Positions 16,704-25,767 of a stretch of 64,000 nucleotides of DNA are shown here, one piece after another (position 1 is the stretch's first letter; every line of letters begins with the position of its first letter). The translations under genes were made by a program, and so were the position numbers. A model generated the notes under the pieces. The model saw only the letters and a program-made list of their open reading frames with translations, had not been told where the DNA came from and ran no database searches. Origin of the DNA: Corynebacterium efficiens YS-314. Lineage in GTDB: Bacteria; Actinomycetota; Actinomycetes; Mycobacteriales; Mycobacteriaceae. Location of the stretch: positions 124,001-188,000 of the forward strand of contig NC_004369.1 in NCBI RefSeq assembly GCF_000011305.1. Reading direction: 5' to 3'.

Positions 16704-17771
16704 TTGGCACGCAGGTTAAAGGACACTCTGCCCAAGAGGTTCCACCGACTCGTGGAGAACCGCGATGTGGAGGCCCTGAAGGATGTCTTCGATGACCGCT
16801 CCCCGGACGCCCGTGACCGCGAGGGAAACACCGCGCTGCATCTGGCGCAGGTGCCGGAGGAGATCAAGATCTGGCTGCTGGACCAGGGGGCGGACATCAA
16901 TGCCCGCAATGCCGATGGTGACACACCCCTGCACACCCATGTCGCGGCCCCGGAGGCGGATCCCCGGTTCCTCCTGGAGCGGGGCGCGGACGTGGACCTG
17001 GAGAACAACCGGGGTGAGAACCCGACCTTCGCCGCCGCCTCCTCGCCGGAGATGATGGACCTGCTCATCCGCGCCGGGGCGGATCCCCACACCCATAACG
17101 AGGTGGGGGACACCCCGTTGATCGCCGCGATCAGGACTGCGGAGCCGAGCCGGATCCCGGCGCTTGCGCAGGTGGTCAGGTTATTGGATCCCCATCTCTC
17201 CATCCAGCGGGACCTGGAGATCACGCGTGACGGCGTCATCGACCTGGGCCACCGCTTCGAGAGCATCCGTGACGCCTATGACCCGGCCACCGTGGATCAG
17301 GTCGCCCGGGAGCTCGCATTCCTCTATGGGGTGTTTGATGTCGCGGAGGAGGAACAACCCACCCGCCCGGTGCGTCACGACGGCACCAGCCCGATCACGT
17401 TGCCGGGACGGACCTGGCAGGAACAGTTCATCGCGGCGTGGGATTTTCTCGTTCCGGTGACCGGCAGGCCCCGTTCGCTCCAGGGCGAGGCGATCCGCAT
17501 CGCCGGTGTCATCGCCGATGAATTCCACGGGAATGACGGGGTGAACTGGGATGATGACCACCGGCGCATGGCCCGGGCACTCCTGGACATCACCGCGCAG
17601 GGCACCCCACTGGGTGAGGATGACGCCGCGGAGCTCGCGGCGGCGGTGAAGAGGGTGCGAAAGGGGAAGCCCTCAGAATCGGACGTCGACAAGCTTCCCC
17701 GTCTGGCCACCGCCTGGGTGGCGGCCAACCCGCGCCCCCGCCCGTTGGGCGAGACCACCTACGAGCGCTAA
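16704..17771 (+). CDS. ankyrin-repeat protein
   Basis: 355 residues starting at TTG (16704), chosen because AGGAG (16693-16697) lies six bases before it and homology begins at ARRLKDTLPKRF. Residues about 45-150 contain four ankyrin-type repeats, recognisable from GNTALHLA, GADINARNADGDTPLH, GADVDLENNRGENP and GADPHTHNEVGDTPLI. The remaining ~200 residues (from about 190) are a separate acidic helical domain I do not recognise. There is no signal peptide. It lies 52 bases after the polysaccharide cluster and could be cotranscribed; its partner is unknown. Confidence 0.75.
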   Translation: MARRLKDTLPKRFHRLVENRDVEALKDVFDDRSPDARDREGNTALHLAQVPEEIKIWLLDQGADINARNADGDTPLHTHVAAPEADPRFLLERGADVDLENNRGENPTFAAASSPEMMDLLIRAGADPHTHNEVGDTPLIAAIRTAEPSRIPALAQVVRLLDPHLSIQRDLEITRDGVIDLGHRFESIRDAYDPATVDQVARELAFLYGVFDVAEEEQPTRPVRHDGTSPITLPGRTWQEQFIAAWDFLVPVTGRPRSLQGEAIRIAGVIADEFHGNDGVNWDDDHRRMARALLDITAQGTPLGEDDAAELAAAVKRVRKGKPSESDVDKLPRLATAWVAANPRPRPLGETTYER

Positions 17772-17866
17772 TCGACGCCCCACCCACCACGACCGACACG
17801 AAAAGGGGTGAGGAGACCACAATCCGGTTGCATGTTTTTCCGCTCCAGGCCCTATCCTGATTCCTC

Positions 17867-18619
17867 GTGCTCACCATCGCCTCCGTTCTGCTCATCTCCG
17901 TCCTCATCGGTGCCGTCCTCCAGCGCATCACCGGCCTGGGTGTCGGCCTGGTCGCGGGACCGGTGCTATCTGCAGTGCTCGGCCCGGTCGCCGGCATCAC
18001 GATGGTGAACGGACTATCCATCATCAATGCCGTCAACAATGCCTGGTCCGTGCGCAAACGCACCGACTGGAAGAGGTTCCGCATCCTCGCCGGTGCCCTC
18101 GTGGTGGGATCCCTGCCCGCCGTGCTGGTGGTTCACCTGCTCAATGGGCCCTGGCTGTTCATCATCATCGGTGCGCTCGTGCTGCTGGCGCTGAGCATCT
18201 CCCTGTTCCCCACGGAGCGGTTCCGCATCAATGAGCATGCCAAGGGGCCGATGATTCTCTTCGGCATCATCGGTGGTTTCATGTCCACCGTCGCTGGTAT
18301 CGCCGGTCCCGCCCTCACGGTGTACGCCCGCCTCAGCCGGTGGGATTACCGCGATTTCGTGGCCACCCTCCACCCGATTCTGCTGGTGGCCAACACCGTG
18401 TCCTTCCTGCTCAAGGTCGTGCTCATCGGTGGACTCAACTTCGGTGAAACCCCGGCCTGGTTGTGGATCGCGGCGGTGGCCATGATCTTCGTCGGTGCCT
18501 GGTTCGGTGACCGCCTCAATGACAGGATCTCCACCCCGATGGCCAAACGCCTGGCCACCATCCTCGCCGCAGCTGGCGCCGCAGTGGTGCTGGTCCGGGG
18601 TCTGATGGGGTTGATCTAA
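17867..18619 (+). CDS. TauE/SafE-family permease
   Basis: 250 residues with about eight hydrophobic segments in two related halves, the build of TauE/SafE sulfonate/sulfite-type anion exporters. Typical features are the start LTIASVLLISVLIGAVLQRITGLG and the second-half repeat GIIGGFMSTVAGIAGP. The GTG start at 17867 is preceded by TATCCT 8 bases earlier and a TTGCAT-like -35, so a leaderless transcript is likely. Substrate cannot be assigned; no sulfur genes lie nearby. A second member of the family is at 24908. Confidence 0.75.
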   Translation: MLTIASVLLISVLIGAVLQRITGLGVGLVAGPVLSAVLGPVAGITMVNGLSIINAVNNAWSVRKRTDWKRFRILAGALVVGSLPAVLVVHLLNGPWLFIIIGALVLLALSISLFPTERFRINEHAKGPMILFGIIGGFMSTVAGIAGPALTVYARLSRWDYRDFVATLHPILLVANTVSFLLKVVLIGGLNFGETPAWLWIAAVAMIFVGAWFGDRLNDRISTPMAKRLATILAAAGAAVVLVRGLMGLI

Positions 18620-18956
18620 CAGGAGAAAGATTTCCGCGATCGCGACTGGGGTGGAGCCGCAGGTGTCCTTACTCACGTATGGGCCAGTGCCACTGCTGGA
18701 AACGCTCTAATTTACGGTCCATCCGAAGGCTTGAGGTTGTTTCTTAAAAACAACCCAGCAGTTTTCGCTGCAAGTCCGCATGCACTAGGTCTCGTGTCTG
18801 CCCCCTATTTACAACACCTTGCGATCCCCGCGATACACGCAATCTCCACGAGGCGGAAAAGTAGTGTTTCTAGACAATTGTTGCCCGATCAGTATTCAGC
18901 CTCCCTCAGATGGGAGGAGATAATGAAACCTCCTGGCCGTCGGCGCAATTTTATGT
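18620..18956. other. 337-bp intergenic region without a convincing gene
   Basis: Visibly richer in A and T than its surroundings. It holds a perfect 8-bp hairpin, GGTTGTTT / AAACAACC with a 5-base loop (18735-18755), which could end the upstream permease transcript. I found no tRNA, riboswitch or intact gene; the one plus-strand frame of 115 codons running from 18731 has no ribosome binding site and no recognisable protein character. It may be decayed or acquired DNA. Confidence 0.5.
18735..18755. terminator. hairpin downstream of the TauE/SafE gene
   Basis: GGTTGTTT-CTTAA-AAACAACC, a perfect 8-bp stem 116 bases after the permease stop. There is no strong T run after it on the plus strand. 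It may be a weak terminator or the remnant of something else. Confidence 0.35.
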
Positions 18957-20189
18957 TCAGGCGCTTTGCTTCTGGTGATGTTCTGGAACCGTCCAGGCCG
19001 CGATTAGAGTGGTCAGCGGCACTGCCAGAGTCAGTGCCAGGGCGCCAACCCCGGAGCGTAATAGTTCTGTGGCCATGATGTCACTGGTCAGGATCTGTGA
19101 CAGGGGACGATTGGCCACACTCAGTAATAGCAACAGTGGGAGGGCCGCACCGGTATAGGACAACACCAGGGTGTAGACCATGGAGGAGATATGGTCCCGG
19201 CCCACCTTCATCGCCCCGATGAACAGTCGCCAGGGGCTGGCCTGCGGATCCAGCTGGGCGAGTTCATTGACGGTGGAGGACTGGGAGATGGTGACATCGT
19301 TGAGTACACCGAGGGTGCCGATGATGAACCCGCACAGCATCAACCCCAGAATCGAGACCTCCGGCAGGTAGACCAGGATGTTGAGGTTGTCCTGGGAACC
19401 CAGGCCCCGGAGATCAGTGCTGTCGATCGCCACGTGCGCCAACAGCGCGGCGATGCCCAGCGCGATGAGGGTGCCGCCCAATGCGGAGGCTGATTTCCAA
19501 TTCACCCCGTGAACCAGGGGTACCACCACGATGAGGATGGCGGCACCGGTGACAATGGCGAGGGCGAGGGCATCTTCCCCCCGGGCCAGGGAGGGGAGGA
19601 GGAACAATGCGATGCCGGCAAAGGTGACCACCAGTCCTCCCAGTGCACGGACACCCCGCCATGCGGCGAAGAGGATGATGGTCAGGGCGATGACCACTGC
19701 CCACACCAGCAGGGTGGAACCACGCTGATAGTCGGAGAAGGTGTACACCCGGGATCCGTCCTCCGTCACGGTTTCGGTCAGCAGGATCTCATCACCGGTT
19801 TCCAGGACGGGCTCACCGGACATCCCGTAGGTGACGAGCATGGTCCGCAGCCCCTCGTTCTCCCCGGAGGTCAGGTCGACCAGTGCGCGTCGGCACCGTT
19901 CATCAGATGGTTGCAGCGGCACCGCGGGGGAATCGGCGAAGGCAGTGCCTACCGACGGGGAGTTACAGGCAAGATCATCAACCAGCGTCACCGTCCCCTC
20001 CACCTGTGTGTGGTTGAGGTTGAAGGCGGTGGCGAATTCCGGGGAGACAGCCGGCTCCTCGGCGACGGGCCACAATCGCCACACACCGATCATCGTGGCG
20101 ACCACAGAGATGAGGAGGAAACCCAGTAGTGCTACCCGCCACCACGAGAGTTTCCTGGTTCCCCTGTCCGGTGCTGCAGGTCGTCCCAC
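18957..20189 (-). CDS. YibE/F-family membrane protein
   Basis: 410 residues. One N-terminal membrane helix (about 18-38), an extracytoplasmic domain (about 45-160) with two Cys (in LACNSPS and ERCRRALVD) that could pair, then seven or so further helices carrying YibE/F features: the stretch GLMLCGFIIGTLGVLNDVTISQSS, then ELAQLDP and GRDHISSMVYTLVLSYTGAALPLLLL. The GTG start at 20189 has GGGGAGA six bases ahead and a TATTAA box a further ~20 bases upstream. The family is widespread but its function is unknown; a transporter role is presumed. Confidence 0.8.
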   Translation of the reverse strand: MGRPAAPDRGTRKLSWWRVALLGFLLISVVATMIGVWRLWPVAEEPAVSPEFATAFNLNHTQVEGTVTLVDDLACNSPSVGTAFADSPAVPLQPSDERCRRALVDLTSGENEGLRTMLVTYGMSGEPVLETGDEILLTETVTEDGSRVYTFSDYQRGSTLLVWAVVIALTIILFAAWRGVRALGGLVVTFAGIALFLLPSLARGEDALALAIVTGAAILIVVVPLVHGVNWKSASALGGTLIALGIAALLAHVAIDSTDLRGLGSQDNLNILVYLPEVSILGLMLCGFIIGTLGVLNDVTISQSSTVNELAQLDPQASPWRLFIGAMKVGRDHISSMVYTLVLSYTGAALPLLLLLSVANRPLSQILTSDIMATELLRSGVGALALTLAVPLTTLIAAWTVPEHHQKQSA

Positions 20190-20245
20190 GGCCGTCTCCC
20201 CGCACGTTTAATATCCCAACCGGTTGCGGGCTCAATGATAACGTC

Positions 20246-20989
20246 TCAGGCCATGCCGTTTCGACGAGCGACCGTCGCCGCCCGCGCCGCACCCCTGTTC
20301 CATGGATCACCATGTCCGGGCAGGACGTGCCTGGCCTTTGTGGCGCCGATGGCCTCCAGTGAGTTCAGTGCCCGGGAGGCATCAGCGGTGGCGGCTCCCG
20401 CCACCACCCGGGGTCCGGTCAGGGCGGTGTAGGGATCGAGGGTGACCAGGGCGTCGCCACTGATCACCGCGTCCCGGTCCGGCAGGTGCAGGGCCACATG
20501 CCCATAGGTATGGCCCGGGGTGGCGATCACCGTGGGGCGACCCGGGACCGCCAGTTCCTCACCTACAGCCAGTGATTTCACTTCATTGATGCCCCGGATG
20601 AAGGGCACCCCCGCGAGCAGCATCGGTCCCAGTACGGTCAGGGCCTTCGGGTAACGCAGGGGGTAGCGCACAATGGGGCTTTCATGGGCATAGCGGAAGG
20701 GGTGGGCCGCCAGCTCATGGTCCCTGCTGTGGGCGTAAACCGGTAATCCCGTCTGCCGGATCAGGCGGCGTGCCATGCCCACATGATCGAAGTGGGCGTG
20801 GGTGAGCACCAGGGCGGTGATGTCGTCCAGCTGATAACCGAGGGTGTGCACCGCATCCTGCAGGTGGCGCCAGGTGCCGGGGAGGCCGGCGTCGACAAGC
20901 GTGAGCCCCTCATCGTCCTCGATGAGCCAGCAGTTGACGTTCGCATGCTGGATGAGATGGACGCCCTCGGCGACATCGGTGCGGAACAT
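20246..20989 (-). CDS. metallo-beta-lactamase-fold hydrolase
   Basis: 247 residues. The metal motif THAHFDH occupies 63-69 (His64, His66, Asp68, His69); further ligands are the His of ATPGHTYGH, the Asp of VISGDAL and the His of VLPGHGDP. This is a binuclear-zinc hydrolase of the glyoxalase-II-like/quorum-lactonase-like group; substrate unknown. The ATG at 20989 is preferred over TTG 20995 because GGAGG lies six bases ahead of ATG but touches the TTG. It stands alone between the YibE/F gene and panD on the same strand. Confidence 0.8.
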   Translation of the reverse strand: MFRTDVAEGVHLIQHANVNCWLIEDDEGLTLVDAGLPGTWRHLQDAVHTLGYQLDDITALVLTHAHFDHVGMARRLIRQTGLPVYAHSRDHELAAHPFRYAHESPIVRYPLRYPKALTVLGPMLLAGVPFIRGINEVKSLAVGEELAVPGRPTVIATPGHTYGHVALHLPDRDAVISGDALVTLDPYTALTGPRVVAGAATADASRALNSLEAIGATKARHVLPGHGDPWNRGAARAATVARRNGMA

Positions 20990-21075
20990 GGACAACCTCC
21001 TGAGCTGTGTCAGTGTGCGTTGTCCCCGATGCTACCCATGCAAAGGAATGCATGTGGGGGGTTGGGCGTCGACAA

Positions 21076-21091
21076 GCTCCCTAGAGGGAGC
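21076..21091. terminator. palindrome spanning the panD stop codon
   Basis: GCTCCCT-AG-AGGGAGC, a perfect 7-bp inverted repeat, contains the last codons and stop of panD (stop at 21081-21083, minus strand). Immediately past it on the minus strand comes one copy of the GCTTGTCGACG word. It could act as a transcription end or 3' protection structure; no T tract is seen. Confidence 0.4.
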
Positions 21092-21491
21092 GCGAGGACA
21101 GCAAGCTGGAACCCGGGATGGGCTCGCCGGCGTCGTTGCCCAGGGCGACGATCCGGTTGTCGGCATCCACGTGGACGATATTGGGCTGGTAGGCGCGGGC
21201 CTCGGCATCGGTGGCCTGCAGATAGCTCATGATGATGACCAGATCACCCGGGTTGATCAGATGGGCGGCGGCACCATTGATGCAGATGCTGCCGGTTCCG
21301 GCATCGCCGGTGATCACATAGGTCTCAATGCGGGCGCCGTTGGTGATGTCCACGACGGCGACCTTCTCGCCCTCGATGAGGCCGGCGGCATTGACCAGGT
21401 CGGCGTCGATGGTGATGGAGCCGACATAGTCAAGGTCGGCCTGGGTGACGGTGGCGCGGTGAATCTTGCTACCGAGGATGGTGCGCAGCAT
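21081..21491 (-). CDS. panD: aspartate 1-decarboxylase (proenzyme)
   Basis: 136 residues, the family length. It decarboxylates aspartate to beta-alanine for pantothenate and CoA synthesis. It is made as a zymogen that cleaves itself between Gly24 and Ser25 (YVGSIT), Ser25 becoming the pyruvoyl cofactor; Lys9 and His11 of the N-terminal [16 protein letters not shown], Tyr22, and the Arg of GARIETY complete the active site. Nothing obvious is missing. It is not next to panB or panC, as in C. glutamicum. The stop lies inside a palindrome. Confidence 0.95.
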   Translation of the reverse strand: MLRTILGSKIHRATVTQADLDYVGSITIDADLVNAAGLIEGEKVAVVDITNGARIETYVITGDAGTGSICINGAAAHLINPGDLVIIMSYLQATDAEARAYQPNIVHVDADNRIVALGNDAGEPIPGSSLLSSRSL

Positions 21492-21818
21492 GTAGGGGTC
21501 CTTCAGTGGGGGGGTGCGTTCCGGGCATCACTCCTCCCGCACACGGTCTCCGCGGATCCCGGATGGGGGAGTGGTGAAAATAATGCCGTTAAGGGTAGAG
21601 CCTGAATGCCCGCAGGTCAAAGACACTGAACCCTGGTGGGGTGGATCGGGCGGGCAGGGGGTGTCCGCGGCACCGATGGCCACGGTGCAGGCGTCAGGGG
21701 ACATTATGGCTGATCGCACCACTGTGGCGGAAGAGGAGACGCAGAAAATATTGCGAATCCGCAACAACGGGTCCTTCCAGGTGGGATTAAGGGCGCGGAG
21801 TAGCTACGATAGCAATCT
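21492..21818. promoter_or_regulatory. 327-bp divergent region between panD and the DUF885 gene
   Basis: Contains the DUF885 -10 box TACGAT (21805-21810) and, 40 bases upstream of it, the perfect 5-4-5 palindrome TTGCG-AATC-CGCAA (21751-21764), a possible operator. An ATG at 21706 opens a 38-codon frame ending inside the next gene; support for it is weak. No other feature is seen. Confidence 0.4.
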
Positions 21819-23483
21819 ATGACTCTCGAGAGTTCTGTACAACGTTCTCCTTCCCTGCTGGACGCCTCATGTGAGGTGTACGTCCATGATCTGGCGGCAC
21901 TGTCGCCGACCGATGCGACGGCCTGGGGTATCCCCGGTTTCGAGGGTGAGCTTCAGGATTTTTCGCCTGACTATTGGAACGCCATCGCCGAACGCAACCG
22001 CGACATGGTCGCCGATGTCGATGCCTTCGATGACGGCACCGATGACAATGATGATGAGGAAGACTTCGACGACGTCGACCGCGTCACCGCCGATGTCCTG
22101 CGTGACCGCGTCTGCCTTGATCTCGCCCTCCACCACCAGGGTGAGACCCTGCGTCTGCTCAACAACATCGACTCCCCGGTCCAGACCATCCGTGACACCT
22201 TCCTGATCATGCCCAATGACACGGCCGAGGATCTGGAGAATATCCGTGAGCGTCTCTCCCGGGTCCCCGATGCCCTCCACGGTTACTGCGAGTCACTCGC
22301 GGAGGCCGCCGGCCAGGGTCGTGTTGCGGCGCTGCGTCAGGTGGAGGAGGTCATCTCCCAGTGTGAGGACCTCGCAGAACCCGATTCCCTGCTGGACAGC
22401 CTCGGTCTGCCTGAGGCGGATCCCATCGTGGAAAGCGCCCAGGAGGCCTTCGCCCGTGTCGCCGCGTGGCTCGGGGAGCAGCTCGCGCCCCACGCCCCAC
22501 ACGAGGACGCCGTGGGCCGCGACCGCTATGAGCAGTTCTCCCACCTGCATGTCGGTGAGGTCGTTGACCTCGATGATGCCTACCGCTGGTCCCTGGAACG
22601 ACTCCGGGAGATCGAGGCGGAGCAACAGCAGCTGGCCACCCAGCTCTATGGGGCAGGCACCACCGTCCGCGAGGCCCTGAAGAAGCTCAACGCCGATGAG
22701 CGTTACCTGATCACCGGCACCGATGCCCTCCAGGAATGGATGCAGAACATCGCCGACCAGGCCATCCGCGACCTCAACGGCCGGTACTTCGCCATCCCCG
22801 AGCAGGCCAAGACCATCGAATGCCTCATCGACCCGGCCGGCACCGGTGGCATCTTCTACACCCCACCCAGTGATGACTTCACCCGCCCGGGCCGCATGTG
22901 GTGGTCCGTGCCCAAGGGGCAGGAGACCTTCCACACCTGGCAGGAACTGACCACCGTCTTCCATGAGGGCGTGCCCGGCCATCACCTGCAGATCTCCCAG
23001 GCGCTCGCGGAATCCACCAACCTCAACCTGTGGCGTCGCCTCGTGGCCTGGAACGCAGGCCACGGTGAGGGCTGGGCCCTCTACGCCGAGACCCTGATGA
23101 AGGAACTCGGTTACCACGAGGATCCCGGCACCCGCATGGGCTACCTCGACGCACAGCGTCTGCGTGCCGCCCGCGTGGCCATTGACATCGGCGTCCACCT
23201 CGGCAAGAAGAACCCCGAGGCCACCGGCGCCTGGGATGCCTCCTACGCCCGCAGCTTCCTCCGCGAAAACACCTCGATGACCGAGGCCAGCCTCTCCTTC
23301 GAGCTCAACCGCTACCTCGGGTGGCCCGGCCAGGCCGCCTCCTACGCCATCGGCCAGCGCCTGTGGCAGCAGCTTCGCGACGACGCCCTCACCCAGGGCA
23401 TGACCCTCGCCGATTTCCACAGCACCGCCCTGTCCTATGGCAGCATTCCGATGTCGATTCTCCGCAATCAGATCCTGGACTAG
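21819..23483 (+). CDS. DUF885-family protein, putative metallopeptidase-like
   Basis: 554 residues. The C-terminal half carries HEGVPGHHLQ (His382-His389), the conserved DUF885 motif resembling the HExxH zinc site, followed by the Trp-Ala-Leu-Tyr-Ala-Glu segment (GEGWALYAETL) that would give a further ligand. Residues 60-85 hold an acidic run rich in Asp and Glu. There is no signal peptide, so it is probably cytoplasmic. The ATG at 21819 follows TACGAT by 8 bases, a leaderless arrangement. A peptidase role is plausible but unproven for most of the family. Confidence 0.8.
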   Translation: MTLESSVQRSPSLLDASCEVYVHDLAALSPTDATAWGIPGFEGELQDFSPDYWNAIAERNRDMVADVDAFDDGTDDNDDEEDFDDVDRVTADVLRDRVCLDLALHHQGETLRLLNNIDSPVQTIRDTFLIMPNDTAEDLENIRERLSRVPDALHGYCESLAEAAGQGRVAALRQVEEVISQCEDLAEPDSLLDSLGLPEADPIVESAQEAFARVAAWLGEQLAPHAPHEDAVGRDRYEQFSHLHVGEVVDLDDAYRWSLERLREIEAEQQQLATQLYGAGTTVREALKKLNADERYLITGTDALQEWMQNIADQAIRDLNGRYFAIPEQAKTIECLIDPAGTGGIFYTPPSDDFTRPGRMWWSVPKGQETFHTWQELTTVFHEGVPGHHLQISQALAESTNLNLWRRLVAWNAGHGEGWALYAETLMKELGYHEDPGTRMGYLDAQRLRAARVAIDIGVHLGKKNPEATGAWDASYARSFLRENTSMTEASLSFELNRYLGWPGQAASYAIGQRLWQQLRDDALTQGMTLADFHSTALSYGSIPMSILRNQILD

Positions 23484-23561
23484 GCCTGCTCAAACTCCCG
23501 CCCCCCCATAGGCGTAACGGGTGTGACACAAGGGGTCAGTTCCCGGCGGGCAGGCCGGCGC

Positions 23562-24686
23562 TCAACCTCTGCGCAGAATCAGGCGCAGGATGCCGGGCAG
23601 CCAACCGGCGATGAGCAGGATGGCCAGCAGACGGATGATCTGGATGGTCACCACCACCGGCCCGGCATCCCCCTCGGAGGACAGCGCCAGGACCGTCTCC
23701 AGGGCGCCGGGGCTGGTGGCCAGGTAGGCCTCGAAGTAGCTGATATCCAGCCAGAACACCAGCAGCACGGCGGCCGCGGCGCAGACTGCCAGCAGGGCGA
23801 CGATGAACAGAATCGTCGCGGGCAGCTGCCGGGAGAAGGCCTTCAGTGCCGTCATGTTCAGACCACCGCCGCACATCCATCCAATCGCCAGGAAGGCGAG
23901 GATCTTGAACAGCGAGGGTGGTTCGAGGTTCACCTCCAGAGGGAACACCAGGCTGAGGGTCACGGTGAGTACCAGGGGCCCGAGGATCGCCGGTGACGGC
24001 AGTCGAAGCAGCCGGCCGAGCGGTTCCCCGACGAGGATGATCAGCCCCAGCACCGCGAGGGAGACGACGCTTGTCGACGTCCCGAACTCACCCAACCCGA
24101 ACACGGCCAGGGGGCTCTCCGTCCCCTGATCGGAACCCGCTCCATAGGGCGCGAAGAAGGTGGTGACCAGCGGCAGGGAGACCGATACCACCAGCAGCCG
24201 CAGATACTGACTGAGTGCGACATAACGGAAATCCGCACCCAGGTCCTTCGCCAGCACCGGCATCACGGAGGCACCACCGGCGAGCATGGACAACACGCCG
24301 GTCTCGGGCAGGATCTCCGGCCGGGAGCGGGATAACAGCAGTCCACCGATGATGCCCACGGTGACGGTGAAGAAGGAGATGACCAGCCCGGGTGCCAGAT
24401 AACGCAGCAGTTCCTGCCCCGGTGCGCTGATGAGGGGCAGGGCCGCCAGCACCGCGATGATGGACCGGCCGAAGATGTGCACACCCCTGGTCAGGGGCAG
24501 ATCCTCACCCGTGACGAGGGCACACGCCCCGGCGACGATGATGCCCGCCAGGATCCACGAGGCCGGGATGTTGACCAGGGTGAACAGCCACCCCACCGCC
24601 ACGGACAGGGGTGCGACGATCATCCACCGCACCGCGGTCACCTTGCGGGCGGGTTGGGATGTGTCCTCTGGTTCCGGATCGCTCAC
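23562..24686 (-). CDS. AbrB-family transporter
   Basis: 374 residues with about ten hydrophobic segments in two homologous halves, each containing a Pro-x-x-x-x-Gly helix break (PASWILAGIIVAG near 42 and PSPAILGPLVLTV near 265). This is the AbrB/PF05145 family, first named for putative ammonia monooxygenase and now thought to be transporters. The central motif MLAGGASVMPVLAKDLGAD is typical. The start is GTG at 24686. The substrate is unknown and neighbours give no hint. Confidence 0.75.
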   Translation of the reverse strand: MSDPEPEDTSQPARKVTAVRWMIVAPLSVAVGWLFTLVNIPASWILAGIIVAGACALVTGEDLPLTRGVHIFGRSIIAVLAALPLISAPGQELLRYLAPGLVISFFTVTVGIIGGLLLSRSRPEILPETGVLSMLAGGASVMPVLAKDLGADFRYVALSQYLRLLVVSVSLPLVTTFFAPYGAGSDQGTESPLAVFGLGEFGTSTSVVSLAVLGLIILVGEPLGRLLRLPSPAILGPLVLTVTLSLVFPLEVNLEPPSLFKILAFLAIGWMCGGGLNMTALKAFSRQLPATILFIVALLAVCAAAAVLLVFWLDISYFEAYLATSPGALETVLALSSEGDAGPVVVTIQIIRLLAILLIAGWLPGILRLILRRG

Positions 24687-24867
24687 CCTGGGCCGGTCTC
24701 CTTATGGGGGATGTGTGTTTTTAGGTGGCCTTCACTGTAGCAGCGGGGTCAGCGCATCCGGGGTGGGAGATCAGGGGAGAGGGGAGCGTCGTGAAGCAGG
24801 CGTCGTCGAGCGCGCCCCGGCGGGCACCTCCGCGGCGAAACCCGCCCCGGTCGGTTAAGTCCATGCT

Positions 24868-24873
24868 TATACT
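24868..24873 (+). promoter_or_regulatory. -10 box of the second TauE/SafE gene
   Basis: TATACT lies 34 bases before the ATG at 24908 in an AT-richer patch; transcription would start near 24880, leaving a short leader with GGAGGG (24894-24899) eight bases before ATG. Confidence 0.55.
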
Positions 24874-24907
24874 TTTCCCATTTATCCGGATGTGGAGGGT
24901 GTGGGGC

Positions 24908-25690
24908 ATGGGTGTGGATCTCGCTGCAGGTGGTTGGGCGGTGCTCATCGCCGGGGCGGCGGTGGCCGGGTGGATCGATGCGGTCATCGGTGGTGGCGGC
25001 CTGGTGCTCATCCCCCTGATCCTGGCGGTGATGCCGCAGTTGGCGCCGGTGACCGCGCTGGCGGTGAACAAGGTGGCGGCGGTGACGGGCACGGCATCGG
25101 CGGCGGTCACCATGGTCCGGCGGGTTCGCCCACCGCTCAAACTGCTCGCCATCTACGTTCCGGTGGCGCTGGTGTGTTCCGGCCTGGGGGCGCTGGCGGC
25201 CAGTTCGCTGGATAAACAGGTGATGCGGCCCCTGATCATTGTGCTCATGCTGGTGGTCGGGGTGTTCGTGGCGTTCCGGCCGTCATTCGGCACAGGCGAG
25301 AGCCGTGACCTGCCGACGGGGTGGCGCCTATGGATGGCCATCGGTGCAGTGGGCCTGATCGCGGGTTATGACGGCATCTTCGGGCCCGGCACGGGCATGT
25401 TCCTCATCATGGCGTTCACGGCGCTACTATCGCAGAATTTCCTCACCTCGGCGGCGATGGCGAAGGTGGTTAATACCTCCACCAATGTGGGGGCGTTGAT
25501 TGTATTCATCACGGGAGGGCATGTGTGGTGGCAGTTGGCACTGGTGTTGGCGGTGGCGAATGTGGTCGGTGCGCAGCTGGGTGCGCGCACTGTTTTAGGT
25601 GGTGGGACCAGGTTGATCAGGTATGCACTGCTGACTCTGGTGGTGGTGATGTGCGCCTACCTGGGGTGGCAGCAGTATCAGGGCATCTAG
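24908..25690 (+). CDS. TauE/SafE-family permease
   Basis: 260 residues with eight hydrophobic segments. Family signatures are GWIDAVIGGGGLVLIPLIL near the N-terminus and its second-half repeat GLIAGYDGIFGPGTGMFLIMAF; LAVNKVAAVTGTASA is also characteristic. ATG 24908 is preferred because GGAGGG precedes it at eight bases and a TATACT box lies further upstream. It differs clearly from the family member at 17867 and is closer to the YfcA-type branch. Substrate unknown. Confidence 0.8.
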   Translation: MGVDLAAGGWAVLIAGAAVAGWIDAVIGGGGLVLIPLILAVMPQLAPVTALAVNKVAAVTGTASAAVTMVRRVRPPLKLLAIYVPVALVCSGLGALAASSLDKQVMRPLIIVLMLVVGVFVAFRPSFGTGESRDLPTGWRLWMAIGAVGLIAGYDGIFGPGTGMFLIMAFTALLSQNFLTSAAMAKVVNTSTNVGALIVFITGGHVWWQLALVLAVANVVGAQLGARTVLGGGTRLIRYALLTLVVVMCAYLGWQQYQGI

Positions 25691-25767
25691 ACCAAGCGGT
25701 ACAGATTTCAGCAAATTACTGGGTGATTTCCGGGTGAAACGTAACAATCGTTTCTACACTGGTGCCT

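Noticed and set aside
18731..19078. 115-codon plus-strand frame in the gap after the TauE/SafE gene
   Set aside because: No ribosome binding site, runs into the end of the YibE/F gene on the other strand, and lacks protein-like composition.
21706..21822. 38-codon frame upstream of the DUF885 gene
   Set aside because: Runs into the next gene's start, covers its promoter, and has only a weak ribosome binding site.
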